Positions 1 through 8,673 of a stretch of 64,000 nt of DNA are shown here, piece by piece. Both the position numbers and the translations under genes were made by a program. This stretch comes from Chlorogloeopsis sp. ULAP01 (GTDB lineage Bacteria > Cyanobacteriota > Cyanobacteriia > Cyanobacteriales > Nostocaceae): positions 136,858-200,857 of the forward strand of contig NZ_JAUDRH010000019.1 of the NCBI RefSeq assembly GCF_030381805.1, read 5' to 3'. Position 1 is the stretch's first letter, and every line of letters begins with the position of its first letter. A model generated the notes under the pieces. The model was not told the DNA's origin, searched no databases, and worked only from the letters and a program-made list of their open reading frames with translations.

Positions 1-241
1 CAAAATTTCATCTTCTGCATTATAAGTAAAATTTCTCACTACTTGAGTCTGATTAATTCTAAAAATTTAATTTTTTAATTACAGTGAAAACACGTAAATT
101 TTTATTTTAAGAATAAGCTCAACAACACAACACTGTTAGCAAACCAAAAATTTTTGAATCGATATTAATTAAGTGGAAATGTAAATAATCGCTTTCAGCT
201 TGGGAATACTCTAATCTAAGGGTTTCCGCAATAGCTAATTT
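1..241. other. Intergenic region upstream of pilB
   Basis: AT-rich leader before the pilB start codon at 242. I see no gene, tRNA or clear hairpin. It probably holds the pilB promoter, but I cannot point to convincing -35/-10 boxes. Confidence 0.5.
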
Positions 242-2254
242 ATGACTTACTCGTCACCACAACGGCGCAGTACCGCTCTCACTACCAGAACAGAGTTTTC
301 GCCTTTTGGCAATAAACTTGTTTCATCTGGCTTTGTCAATAACGAGCAGATGAAACAAGCACTGATGGAAAGTCGCAAATCTGGTAGACCTTTGACAGAG
401 ATACTGGAATCGATATCAGGGCGACAACTATCACCAGAGTTACTCAGACAGTACAAAAAGCAGCAATTATTTGAACTAAAAATACTTTATGGCGTTGAAT
501 CTCTAGATCCGGAAGTCAGTCCTGTAGGTAACACAACAGTTGCCAGTCTAATTGATGGCTTAATTCCGGTAGATATTTGTCGTCGTCATCGCTTAGTACC
601 ACTGGCAAAAAATGAAAACCAAAATCCACCTTCAGTTTTGGTGGCAATGGTTGATCCAGATAACCTAGAAGCATCGGATGATCTCAATCGTATCTTGCGC
701 CCCCAAGGTCTAGTTTTGCAACGGATGGTAATTGCTCAAGAAGATTACCAGCAGCTTATCAACCAATACTTGGATGATTTGGCTGTTCGGCAAAAGCACT
801 TGGAACAAGAAAAATATACAGACATCAATCAGGATTTAGAAAATCTAGAAAATCTAGACATCAATGATGCTCCTGAAGAAGCTGATGCTGATTTGGGAGC
901 GGCAATGAAAGGTGCCGAAGATGCTCCGGTGATCAACTTGGTAAACAGAATCCTGGCAAAAGCACTGCATGAAAAGGTTTCTGATATTCACATCGAACCA
1001 CAGGAAGAAAATTTACGCATTCGCTTTCGCAAGGATGGAGTGCTGCGCGAGGCGTTCGATCCTCTGCCCAAAAAAATCATTCCGGCTGTAACAGCTCGAT
1101 TTAAGATTATCTCCAACTTAGATATTGCTGAACGACGTCTACCGCAAGATGGACGTATCCGCCGTCTATTTGAAGGACGTAAAGTAGACTTTCGTGTCAA
1201 TACCTTACCCAGTCGCTACGGAGAAAAAGTTTGTCTACGGATTTTAGACAACTCTGCAACGCAACTCGGTTTGGATAAATTAATTACCGATCCAGAGACT
1301 TTGCAAATTGTCCAGGAAATGGTCAGCCGTCCTTTTGGTCTAATTTTAGTCACAGGGCCTACTGGATCTGGTAAAACAACTTCTTTATATTCAGCACTAG
1401 CAGAAAAAAATAGCCCTGGAATTAATATCAGCACCGTTGAAGATCCCATCGAATACAGTTTGCCGGGGATTACTCAAGTGCAGGTAATTCGAGAAAAAGG
1501 ATTGGATTTTGCCACTGCATTGCGAGCTTTCTTACGGCAAGATCCGGATGTGCTGCTAGTGGGTGAAACGCGGGATAAAGAAACAGCAAAAACAGCGATT
1601 GAGGCAGCATTAACAGGTCACTTAGTATTAACTACCTTACATACCAATGATGCTCCTGGTGCGATCGCCCGTTTAGGAGAAATGGGCATTGAACCTTTCA
1701 TGGTTTCCAGTTCGCTGATCGGTGTTTTAGCACAGCGTTTAATGCGGCGTGTATGCCCCGATTGTCGCATTGCTTATACTCCCACTGTGGAGGAACTGGC
1801 TCGTTATGGTTTATCAGCCTCCCAAGAAGTAGGAGTAACCTTTTACAAAGCTAATACTCTAACCGGAGAGCAACTTCAAGAAGCGAAAGCCAAAGGGCAT
1901 CTTTGCTCTACTTGTAATGGTGTTGGCTACAAAGGACGCAGTGGTGTCTATGAGGTAATGCGAATTACTGAAAACCTGCAAACCCTCATTAATCAAGAAG
2001 CACCAACAGAACGCATCAAGGAAGTAGCAGTAGAAGAAGGGATGAAAACCTTACTGGCGTACAGTTTGGATTTGGTGCGCCAAGGTACAACCACTCTAGA
2101 AGAAGTAGAACGGGTAACTTTCACTGATACAGGTTTGGAAGCTGAATTGAAAGCCAAGCGCAAGACAAGCCTTACCTGTCGGACTTGTAATGCTGGATTG
2201 CAACCAGAATGGATGGATTGTCCTTACTGTATGACACCTCGATTTCAGGATTAA
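242..2254 (+). CDS. pilB: Type IV pilus extension ATPase PilB
   Basis: Hexameric cytoplasmic ATPase of the GspE/PilB family that powers pilus polymerisation at the inner membrane. The 670-residue product has an N-terminal MshEN-like region, the Walker A box GPTGSGKTT at about residue 372, the Asp and His boxes of secretion ATPases (LRQDPDVLLVGETRD; TGHLVLTTLHTNDA) and the C4 zinc site typical of PilB (CPDC about 505, CSTC about 555). It also ends in a second zinc-ribbon-like pair, CRTC about 646 and CPYC about 660. First gene of pilB-pilT-pilC, 45 bases before pilT. Length is somewhat above proteobacterial PilB because of the extra tail. Family assignment is secure; the role of the tail is unknown. 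Confidence 0.96.
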   Translation: MTYSSPQRRSTALTTRTEFSPFGNKLVSSGFVNNEQMKQALMESRKSGRPLTEILESISGRQLSPELLRQYKKQQLFELKILYGVESLDPEVSPVGNTTVASLIDGLIPVDICRRHRLVPLAKNENQNPPSVLVAMVDPDNLEASDDLNRILRPQGLVLQRMVIAQEDYQQLINQYLDDLAVRQKHLEQEKYTDINQDLENLENLDINDAPEEADADLGAAMKGAEDAPVINLVNRILAKALHEKVSDIHIEPQEENLRIRFRKDGVLREAFDPLPKKIIPAVTARFKIISNLDIAERRLPQDGRIRRLFEGRKVDFRVNTLPSRYGEKVCLRILDNSATQLGLDKLITDPETLQIVQEMVSRPFGLILVTGPTGSGKTTSLYSALAEKNSPGINISTVEDPIEYSLPGITQVQVIREKGLDFATALRAFLRQDPDVLLVGETRDKETAKTAIEAALTGHLVLTTLHTNDAPGAIARLGEMGIEPFMVSSSLIGVLAQRLMRRVCPDCRIAYTPTVEELARYGLSASQEVGVTFYKANTLTGEQLQEAKAKGHLCSTCNGVGYKGRSGVYEVMRITENLQTLINQEAPTERIKEVAVEEGMKTLLAYSLDLVRQGTTTLEEVERVTFTDTGLEAELKAKRKTSLTCRTCNAGLQPEWMDCPYCMTPRFQD

Positions 2255-2299
2255 CCATTAGCTATTAGCCAAACAACCAATAACATCGGAGCCAAAACT

Positions 2300-3427
2300 A
2301 TGGAAATGATGATTGAAGATTTAATGGAGCAGATGATTGAAATGGGGGGTTCGGATATGCATTTATCTGCTGGTTTGCCTCCTTATTTTCGTATTAGTGG
2401 CAAACTCACTCCCATTGGTGAAGAACTCTTGTCTGGGGATCAGTGTCAAAGGCTGATTTTTAGTATGTTAAACAACTCCCAAAGAAAAACATTAGAGCAG
2501 AACTGGGAGTTAGATTGCTCCTATGGTGTCAAGGGATTGGCACGTTTTCGCGTCAATGTTTACAAAGAGCGCGGTACCTACGCAGCTTGCTTGCGGGCGT
2601 TAAGTTCTAAAATTCCCAACTTTGATAAATTAGGTTTGCCAGATGTAGTGCGGGAAATGGCAGACAAGCCCAGAGGATTGATTTTGGTTACCGGGCCTAC
2701 AGGTTCTGGAAAGACAACTACCCTAGCAGCAATTATCGATCTGATTAACCGCACACGGGCAGAACATATTTTAACAATAGAAGACCCAATTGAGTTTGTT
2801 TACGAACCAATCAAAAGCCTCGTACATCAACGACAGTTGAATGAAGACACTAAAAGTTTTGCTAATGCTTTAAGAGCGGCTTTACGAGAAGATCCAGATA
2901 TTATCCTAATTGGGGAAATGCGAGATTTAGAAACTATTTCTCTGGCAATTTCTGCTGCTGAAACTGGACACTTAGTATTTGGAACTTTGCACACTAGTTC
3001 AGCTGCGCAAACAGTTGACAGAATTATTGACGTTTTTCCTGCGGATAGACAAACGCAGATTCGAGTGCAGTTATCTAATTCACTTGTAGCCGTATTTAGT
3101 CAAACTTTAGTCTCAAAGAAAAACCCTAAACCAGGTGAGTTTGGGAGGGTAATGGCCCAGGAAATTATGATAGTTACTCCTGCTATTTCAAACTTAATTC
3201 GTGAAGGGAAAACAGCCCAAATTTATTCCGCAATCCAAACAGGCGGAAAGTTGGGAATGCAAACTTTAGAAAAAGTTCTAGCCGACTTGTACAAACAGGG
3301 AACTATCTCATTTGAATCTGCTATGGCTAAAACTTCTAAGCCAGATGAAGTACAACGCTTAATCGGTTCTGCTCCACCATCTGCTGCTGGAAAACCTGGT
3401 GTTGGTACTGCTGTAAAAGCACACTAA
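2300..3427 (+). CDS. pilT: Type IV pilus retraction ATPase PilT
   Basis: Retraction motor of type IV pili, needed for twitching motility and often DNA uptake. The 375-residue protein shows the PilT hallmarks: Walker A GPTGSGKTT at about residue 132, Walker B-like RAALREDPDIILIGEMRD, the His box GHLVFGTLHT, and the C-terminal AIRNLIRE-type motif (here ISNLIREGK) that distinguishes PilT from PilB. The C-terminal Ala/Pro/Gly-rich tail is low complexity. It lies between pilB and pilC, the usual cyanobacterial order, and is probably cotranscribed with both. Confidence 0.96.
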   Translation: MEMMIEDLMEQMIEMGGSDMHLSAGLPPYFRISGKLTPIGEELLSGDQCQRLIFSMLNNSQRKTLEQNWELDCSYGVKGLARFRVNVYKERGTYAACLRALSSKIPNFDKLGLPDVVREMADKPRGLILVTGPTGSGKTTTLAAIIDLINRTRAEHILTIEDPIEFVYEPIKSLVHQRQLNEDTKSFANALRAALREDPDIILIGEMRDLETISLAISAAETGHLVFGTLHTSSAAQTVDRIIDVFPADRQTQIRVQLSNSLVAVFSQTLVSKKNPKPGEFGRVMAQEIMIVTPAISNLIREGKTAQIYSAIQTGGKLGMQTLEKVLADLYKQGTISFESAMAKTSKPDEVQRLIGSAPPSAAGKPGVGTAVKAH

Positions 3428-3449
3428 AGAACTGTGTTACTGCTAATTT

Positions 3450-3483
3450 GTTGTTTGGTTTTTACTATTAATTTCCAAACAAC
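3450..3483 (+). terminator. Stem-loop in the pilT-pilC gap
   Basis: Nine-base-pair perfect stem (3450-3458 with 3475-3483) around a 16-base AT-rich loop, between pilT and pilC. There is no T-run directly after it, so it may adjust transcript level within the operon rather than end transcription. Confidence 0.35.
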
Positions 3484-3548
3484 CAATAATAAAAAATTAA
3501 CAATAAACAACTAATAATTATAAAATTCTCACGGATAGAGTTAAATTT

Positions 3549-4769
3549 ATGCCCACATTTGTTGCTCGTGTTCGGGATTCACAAGGAAAATCAAAAACTG
3601 AAACAATTGTTGCGGAAACATTAGCGCAAGCACGCACTAATCTTAGGCAACAGGGTTTTATTGTCCAAGATTTAAAAACTTCTAAAGGATTTGGAAGCTT
3701 CGACCTGAAAAAAATTCAGATGTCATTAACGAAGGTTTCCGTTAAAGATAAAGCAGTTTTTTCTCGCCAATTTGCAGCTTTGGTAAATGCGGGAGTGGCA
3801 ATAGTCAGAAGTTTAGGTGTACTGTCTGAACAGTGTAGCAATCCTAAACTGAAACAAGCGCTTTTGGATATTAGTGGCGAAGTTCAAAATGGGGTAAACC
3901 TTTCAGAGGCAATGCGTAAGCATCCTGATTGTTTTGATAATTTGTATGTCAGCATGGTTCAGGCTGGCGAAGTTGGTGGTGTTTTGGATGAGGTTCTAAA
4001 TCGCTTATCTAAGTTATTAGAAGATATTGCCCGATTACAAAACCAAATTAAATCAGCGCTGGCTTATCCAGTGGTGGTGGGTTTTTTAGCCACAGCCATC
4101 TTTATTGGGATGACAGTTTTTTTGATTCCCATATTTGCCAATATTTTCAAAGAGTTAGGTACTGAATTACCAGCCCTAACGCAATTCTTGATGAGTTGTA
4201 GTGAAGTTTTGCGAAGTTGGCGGGTTTTAGTAATCATTGGTATTTTCATCGCAGCGGGAATTGCTTACAAACAGTACTATAAAACTCGCGTAGGTAAGGA
4301 AACTATTGACCGTCTTTCCCTGAAAATGCCTTTATTTGGAGATTTAATCCAAAAATCATCGGTTGCTCGTTTTAGCCGTACTTTTGGTGCTTTGACTCGT
4401 TCAGGTGTTCCAATTCTCACTTCCTTAGAAATTGTGCGGGATACTTCTGGAAACCAAATGGTTGCTAACGCAATAGAAGCAGCCCGTTCAGATATTCAAC
4501 AAGGAGGAATGATTAGTTTGGCATTACAAAAAGATAAGGTTTTTCCCCCTATGGCTATTCAAATGATCAGTATTGGGGAAGAAACTGGAGAAATAGATGG
4601 AATGTTAATGAAAATTGCTGATTTCTATGAAGATGAAGTAGAACAAGCAGTAAAAGCCCTAACTAGTGTTTTGGAACCACTGATGATTGTGGTGTTGGGA
4701 GGGATGGTTGGTACGATTTTGCTAGCAATGTACCTGCCTATGTTTAAAGTCTTCGAGAAACTGGGCTAA
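3549..4769 (+). CDS. pilC: Type IV pilus inner-membrane platform protein PilC
   Basis: Polytopic platform protein (GspF/PilC family) that couples the PilB/PilT motors to the pilin polymer. The 406-residue product has the duplicated T2SF domain: the first copy at about residues 70-195, with the signature FSRQFAALVNAGVAIVRSL, the second at about 273-400, with FSRTFGALTRSGVPILTSL. Hydrophobic membrane segments follow each copy (around 170-190, 220-240 and 375-395). Length is typical. Third gene of the pil cluster. Confidence 0.95.
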   Translation: MPTFVARVRDSQGKSKTETIVAETLAQARTNLRQQGFIVQDLKTSKGFGSFDLKKIQMSLTKVSVKDKAVFSRQFAALVNAGVAIVRSLGVLSEQCSNPKLKQALLDISGEVQNGVNLSEAMRKHPDCFDNLYVSMVQAGEVGGVLDEVLNRLSKLLEDIARLQNQIKSALAYPVVVGFLATAIFIGMTVFLIPIFANIFKELGTELPALTQFLMSCSEVLRSWRVLVIIGIFIAAGIAYKQYYKTRVGKETIDRLSLKMPLFGDLIQKSSVARFSRTFGALTRSGVPILTSLEIVRDTSGNQMVANAIEAARSDIQQGGMISLALQKDKVFPPMAIQMISIGEETGEIDGMLMKIADFYEDEVEQAVKALTSVLEPLMIVVLGGMVGTILLAMYLPMFKVFEKLG

Positions 4770-4777
4770 GAACAGAT

Positions 4778-4808
4778 GAAGGATGAAATTTTTCATATTT
4801 CATCCTTC
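4778..4808 (+). terminator. Stem-loop after pilC
   Basis: Perfect 11-bp inverted repeat (4778-4788 with 4798-4808) with a 9-base loop, 9 bases after the pilC stop. The following tract is pyrimidine-rich but not a clean T-run. Probably the end of the pil operon or an attenuating hairpin before the next gene. Confidence 0.5.
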
Positions 4809-4840
4809 ACCCTTTACATTTCATCTTTATTATTAAAATA

Positions 4841-5401
4841 ATGTCTGTGCAAAAATTTCATTATGAAGCTTGTTTAGCAGAATATAGTAATAATCTCAGC
4901 ACGATCGCTCTATTAAAGCAGCACCGTCCATACCTGGAGATGATTCCCAGCCTGCGTCGTCCTGATGAAAGCATTATCACTATTCCACTGCCAATAATTC
5001 GCCTGCGCCAAGACGTAAAAAACGCAGCAGAGGCAATTTGTTTACCTTGCGATCTAGCAATTTTGACTTGCGATCCAGAGTGGAAAATCAAAACTGGATC
5101 TGAAATTATTATTTTTATTCATCGTCCCCACGAAGATTTTTCTGATTTATTAGGGCGCTGGCGACAAACACAAGTTTGGCTAGACAAAAGCTATGAATGG
5201 CTTATGCCCTTTCGCTACAAGCATATTTTGAGTGAGGGAACTAATACTGTATACCCTTTGTTTGTTGTTTTTCCAGAGACGCCAGAACGCATTCAAAGAG
5301 GTTTGGTAGGAGCCGATTTACCATTTGTAATTCAAGCCCCAGAATCGATGTTTGATGAAGACAGAAGTAGAGAAGAGGGGCTAGAGGCTAGGGATTGTTA
5401 G
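4841..5401 (+). CDS. Hypothetical protein downstream of pilC
   Basis: A 186-residue soluble-looking protein that I do not recognise. It has no signal peptide or membrane segment and no obvious catalytic motif. It is rich in charged and aromatic residues, with several Trp in the second half (DLLGRWRQTQVWLDKSYEWL), and has an acidic tail DEDRSREEGLEARD. The tail overlaps a purine-rich stretch resembling intergenic repeats, so the real C-terminus may have been extended by repeat DNA. Same strand as the pil genes, 71 bases after pilC but separated by a hairpin, so a link to pili is only positional. Confidence 0.7.
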   Translation: MSVQKFHYEACLAEYSNNLSTIALLKQHRPYLEMIPSLRRPDESIITIPLPIIRLRQDVKNAAEAICLPCDLAILTCDPEWKIKTGSEIIIFIHRPHEDFSDLLGRWRQTQVWLDKSYEWLMPFRYKHILSEGTNTVYPLFVVFPETPERIQRGLVGADLPFVIQAPESMFDEDRSREEGLEARDC

Positions 5402-5442
5402 TAGATATAGTAGTCCTAAATTGTTTGTGAATACAATATTCC

Positions 5443-5460
5443 GACTTCTCACTAGAAGTC
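5443..5460. repeat. Small palindromic repeat, GACTTCT/AGAAGTC type
   Basis: A perfect 7-bp inverted repeat with a 4-base loop. A related sequence (GGCTTCTGGTAAGAAGTCGG) appears near 59955-59980, suggesting a dispersed palindrome family of this genome. It lies between the 4841 gene and the convergent oxidoreductase gene. Confidence 0.5.
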
Positions 5461-5502
5461 AGGGATCTGTGTTTTTTAATTCTTTATAAATCAAATAGAA
5501 AG

Positions 5503-5558
5503 TTTGTAGTGAGGGCTTTAGCCCTCAAAGTTTTAAGCACTAAAGTGTTTACTACAAG
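5503..5558. repeat. Nested palindromic element at the 3' end of the oxidoreductase gene
   Basis: Outer arms TTGTAGT/ACTACAA enclose an inner hairpin GAGGGC-TTTA-GCCCTC (5511-5526). The structure touches the stop codon of the minus-strand gene at 5560, so it may also serve as that gene's terminator. Looks like a short non-autonomous palindromic repeat. Confidence 0.55.
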
Positions 5559-5559
5559 C

Positions 5560-6585
5560 CTATCTTACAAACTGAGGCATAATTTCAGCAGCAGTGAATA
5601 TTCCATAAATGCCGCGTTGGTGCAATCCTATGCCTGCTTTAAGATAGCCAAAGGCTGGTCCACATACATTTGCTGCCATACTAGTTTCATCGCCTAGTGT
5701 GAAGGTGTGAGTGGAGATTTTACCCTCGAAGGTACGCCCTGTAATCTTCACGTTGGTACTGAGAGGCTTTTTGGGATTTCGAGTATCGACAACACCGCCT
5801 ACTGTAACGCGATCGCGCGAACAAATTCCGGCTAATTCCAGCATCACATCATCGGCGTGTTCCATATTTTCTAATGTCAATACGCCATTAGTTTGATTTA
5901 AAAGTGCCTCTACTTCTGCATCAGTCATTGCTCTGGCAGTTTCTGTGCTGTAACCAGGCATATGAGCAATATCTTCACGGATTGTGGCGCGGTAAGCCTC
6001 CCAGTTAGCAATCCCTACTCCAAAGGTAATTTCCACTTGATGAATTTCGCTGTAGCTTTGTGCCGCCAGTGCTGCTGCTGCTGTTAACAATCCTGGTGTT
6101 GCACCGCAGCCCGTCAGATATGTAATTCCTCCGGCTTGCAGTTCTTCTTTCATTTCCAGCAACTGTTCTACCGCGCTGGTGCGTTTAATAGCATCAACTA
6201 GTACCCCCCGCCAACCTGATTTAATAAACTGTTGAGCGACAGAGGGAATAAAGTCATTCGGTAAGTTTGGCAATGCCAAAAAGTAGCCATCTACAGGATG
6301 ACCACTTTCAATTAAATCCTGAATACTATAGTTAGTTAAAGTACCAAATACATCTAAGTAGCCGACCGAACCTTGAGAATGGTAAGTGGCTATACACTTT
6401 TTAGTATTTAATCCCTCTGGGCAGTAAGCATAACCTTTTTGGTCTGCTACTGCGACTAAAATCATTTCTCTTTTAGGATCAAGTACTTTGGCAGCAGCTT
6501 GCCCTAACCCGCCAAACCCTAGTACTCCAACACGCTTCGCTTTTGGAAAATTGGTATCCATTACTTGCTCTGCATTCATGGTCAA
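5560..6585 (-). CDS. Saccharopine-dehydrogenase-like NAD(P)-binding oxidoreductase
   Basis: A 341-residue protein with an N-terminal Rossmann dinucleotide-binding motif (VGVLGFGGLGQAA, about residues 19-31) and a later glycine-rich stretch GCGATPGLLTAAAALAA resembling the saccharopine dehydrogenase/homospermidine synthase superfamily. Substrate unknown; the family is annotated only generically in cyanobacteria. Oxidoreductase activity on an amino-acid-like or polyamine-like substrate is inference. Monocistronic, divergent from the DUF2997-ycf35-ferredoxin operon across a gap of about 680 bases. Confidence 0.75.
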   Translation of the reverse strand: MTMNAEQVMDTNFPKAKRVGVLGFGGLGQAAAKVLDPKREMILVAVADQKGYAYCPEGLNTKKCIATYHSQGSVGYLDVFGTLTNYSIQDLIESGHPVDGYFLALPNLPNDFIPSVAQQFIKSGWRGVLVDAIKRTSAVEQLLEMKEELQAGGITYLTGCGATPGLLTAAAALAAQSYSEIHQVEITFGVGIANWEAYRATIREDIAHMPGYSTETARAMTDAEVEALLNQTNGVLTLENMEHADDVMLELAGICSRDRVTVGGVVDTRNPKKPLSTNVKITGRTFEGKISTHTFTLGDETSMAANVCGPAFGYLKAGIGLHQRGIYGIFTAAEIMPQFVR

Positions 6586-7267
6586 TTAGCTCAGTTGAAT
6601 AAAAGCTTAACCTTGCTTTAGATAAACTCCTGCTTCGCCTAACTCTGTAGAAGGAGTATCGTAAACGAAGCCACAAGAGTGCCATCTTGATTAATCTTAA
6701 GTTTGTGATTTCAGAAAGATACAGCACAGTCTAGTTTAAGCAAAGGCTAACCTTGACAAGATTTTATTATCCTGGGTTATTTCCTTTCCAGATTCTTTTG
6801 TTGCACTGCACTACCTTCTCGACATAAGCCCTCCTTTGTCTTATTTCTGGCAACTTCCGTAATGTTGTTAAAAATTTAAGTTTTAGTCCAGGCTTGTGGC
6901 TAATTTTATAAGATTAATTGAATAGTAATGATAAGTATTTTCAATAAAATTTTTAATTTCTCACTCTAGCTAACTCTTATAGCACCGCAGCTACTTGTTT
7001 CGCAGTGTTTTGTCATTGAGGATTTTGTTAAATTTTGAGCTTGACTTCTAGATTAGGTTAAGAGAAACTTACATATAACAAATGTATTGACTAATTAAAT
7101 CAATAAGTTTTGTAAAGTTTTTGAGATATATATTTTGAGAGATGGAACATTAGTTAACAAATGGCAAATTTGTAGCTAAGGGAAAACGCTGTTCCTGTTG
7201 GCTATGATTTGTAGCTTTTTGCTAGAGCAGTAACGTCCAAGCATACTATTTGTGGTTGGCCAAAAGC
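6586..7267. other. Divergent intergenic region
   Basis: About 680 bases between the divergent oxidoreductase gene and the DUF2997 operon. I found no coding frame with family resemblance, no tRNA, and no strong hairpin. It must contain both promoters. Confidence 0.4.
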
Positions 7268-7477
7268 ATGGAGACATTAGAATTTATTATTTATTCAGAT
7301 GGTAGGGTACAAGAAAAAGTCACTGGCATTGTGGGTGCTTCCTGTGCAGAAGTTACTGCGGCAATAGAGGCACAGCTAGGACAAGTACTCACTCAAGAGT
7401 CAACCTCAGAATTTTTCGCCACAAAGGTACAGCAATCTGGAGTGGTGAATACACAAAACGCTTTCAGCGATTGGTAA
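7268..7477 (+). CDS. DUF2997 family protein
   Basis: A 69-residue protein starting METLEFIIYSDGRVQEKVTG, matching my memory of the DUF2997 family. An in-frame TTG lies 18 bases upstream (7250), but the ATG at 7268 gives the conserved N-terminus, so I chose it. Function unknown. In cyanobacteria it sits directly before Ycf35 and a 4Fe-4S ferredoxin, as here, so it probably belongs to the same redox-linked unit. The gap to ycf35 is 42 bases. Confidence 0.8.
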   Translation: METLEFIIYSDGRVQEKVTGIVGASCAEVTAAIEAQLGQVLTQESTSEFFATKVQQSGVVNTQNAFSDW

Positions 7478-7519
7478 GTTTGCAAACATAAGTTTAGTTT
7501 CAATTAATTCACAACCACC

Positions 7520-7906
7520 ATGTCACACTTTAGCCAAATTAAAACCCAAATTCGTAACCTTGAATCTTTGCAAGATGCTCTCACAGACTTGGGCATAGAC
7601 TGGAAAAAAGGGCCACGAGAAGTACGTGGTTATCGCGGTCAAACCCATGCTGCCGAGATTACCATTGAGCAAGAAAATGGTTATGACGTAGGCTTTAGAT
7701 GGAATGGCAAAGAATACGAATTGGTAGCTGACTTGCAATATTGGCAACAAGACTTGTCAGTGGAAGGATTTTTACGTCAGGTAACGCAGCGATATGCTTA
7801 CAATACAGTAGTAAAAGAATCTACTCGTGCTGGCTTTCAAGTTGCTGAACAACAGCAAAATCAAGATGGTTCAATTCGCTTAGTAGTGCAGCGCTGGAGT
7901 GCGTAA
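7520..7906 (+). CDS. ycf35: Ycf35 family protein (DUF1257)
   Basis: A 128-residue homologue of the plastid-encoded Ycf35 protein (DUF1257). N-terminus MSHFSQIKTQIRNLESLQDA and the central segment with GYDVGFRWNGKEYELVADLQ are typical. No cofactor motif is visible; function is unknown although it is conserved from cyanobacteria to red-algal plastids. The stop codon overlaps the ferredoxin start (TAATG at 7904-7908), so the two are translationally coupled. Confidence 0.88.
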   Translation: MSHFSQIKTQIRNLESLQDALTDLGIDWKKGPREVRGYRGQTHAAEITIEQENGYDVGFRWNGKEYELVADLQYWQQDLSVEGFLRQVTQRYAYNTVVKESTRAGFQVAEQQQNQDGSIRLVVQRWSA

Positions 7907-8367
7907 TGTCTGATTTTTCGCCGTCGCTGGAAGAACAAGAAGACAATAGATCCGGACTAGAGCCAGAATTAGGTGGTTTTTTGCGAGATACTCCTGAACG
8001 CTCTGGTTTAGAGCCGGAATTGGGGGGTATGTTGCGCCAAAAAGGTGTGTATGTTGATGAAATTACCTGTATTGGTTGCAAGCATTGTGCTTTTGTTGCC
8101 CGTAACACTTTTTACATTGAGCCAGATTATGGGCGATCGCGTGTGATGCGTCAAGATGCCGATCCAGAGGATCTAGTTCAAGAAGCGATTGATACTTGTC
8201 CAGTTGATTGCATCCACTGGGTTGACTACACCGAACTCAAAAAGTTAGAAGAAGAACGTAAATATCAGGTAATTCCTGTAGTTGGGTATCCGGTGGAAAG
8301 TGCAGTTGTAGCTGCACAGCGACGGCGTAAAAAACTCAAATCAAAACAAAAGAAATCCCGTTATTAA
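7906..8367 (+). CDS. Ferredoxin-like 4Fe-4S protein with duplicated N-terminal motif
   Basis: A 153-residue iron-sulfur protein. The cluster site is CIGCKHC (about residue 50), with the final ligand region CPVDC (about 101). The N-terminus carries two copies of SGLEPELGG, each followed by a short linker ending LR, before the ferredoxin domain; the C-terminus is very basic (RRRKKLKSKQKKSR). The visible ligands suggest one 4Fe-4S cluster: C-x2-C-x2-C with a distant CP. The duplicated motif and basic tail suggest docking to a partner or nucleic acid, which is inference. Last gene of DUF2997-ycf35-ferredoxin, followed by a strong terminator. Confidence 0.88.
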   Translation: MSDFSPSLEEQEDNRSGLEPELGGFLRDTPERSGLEPELGGMLRQKGVYVDEITCIGCKHCAFVARNTFYIEPDYGRSRVMRQDADPEDLVQEAIDTCPVDCIHWVDYTELKKLEEERKYQVIPVVGYPVESAVVAAQRRRKKLKSKQKKSRY

Positions 8368-8402
8368 ATTATAAATTTGGTTCAAAATCATTTAAATAAT
8401 TA

Positions 8403-8432
8403 GGGCTGGTATTACCAGTCCTTTTGTTTTTT
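8403..8432 (+). terminator. Rho-independent terminator of the ycf35-ferredoxin operon
   Basis: Eight-base-pair stem (8403-8410 with 8414-8421, one G-T pair) with a 3-base loop, followed by a long T-rich run broken by a single G. A textbook intrinsic terminator 35 bases after the ferredoxin stop. Confidence 0.85.
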
Positions 8433-8450
8433 TTGAATTCAGACAATTCC

Positions 8451-8542
8451 AGGATTTACGCACAATTTATGAAGTAATTAACCGCACAAAACGCAGAGAA
8501 TACTGAGGAAAGAGGATTTTAGAGAGATTTTGCGTAAGTCCT
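8451..8542. repeat. MITE-like element with AGGATTTACGCA termini
   Basis: A 92-base segment bounded by AGGATTTACGCA (8451-8462) and its near-perfect inverse TGCGTAAGTCCT (8531-8542, one mismatch). The interior contains an ACCGCA...ACGCAGAGAA tract like the one near 51853. No coding capacity. Consistent with a miniature inverted-repeat element; transposition origin is inference. Confidence 0.55.
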
Positions 8543-8619
8543 AAATTCAGATAAATCGACCATAGATAGACACACATGGACACAGATTTTACCAGTGTCC
8601 ATGTGCGGTTGTCATTAAC

Positions 8620-8669
8620 CTAGATCCTGATTTACCCAAGAAGGCTAGATCCTGATTTACCCAAGAAGG
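8620..8669. repeat. Exact 25-bp tandem duplication
   Basis: Two exact head-to-tail copies of a 25-bp unit (8620-8644 and 8645-8669) beginning CTAGATCCTG, ending four bases before the stop codon of the minus-strand DUF4335 gene at 8674. Confidence 0.9.
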
Positions 8670-8673
8670 CTAA

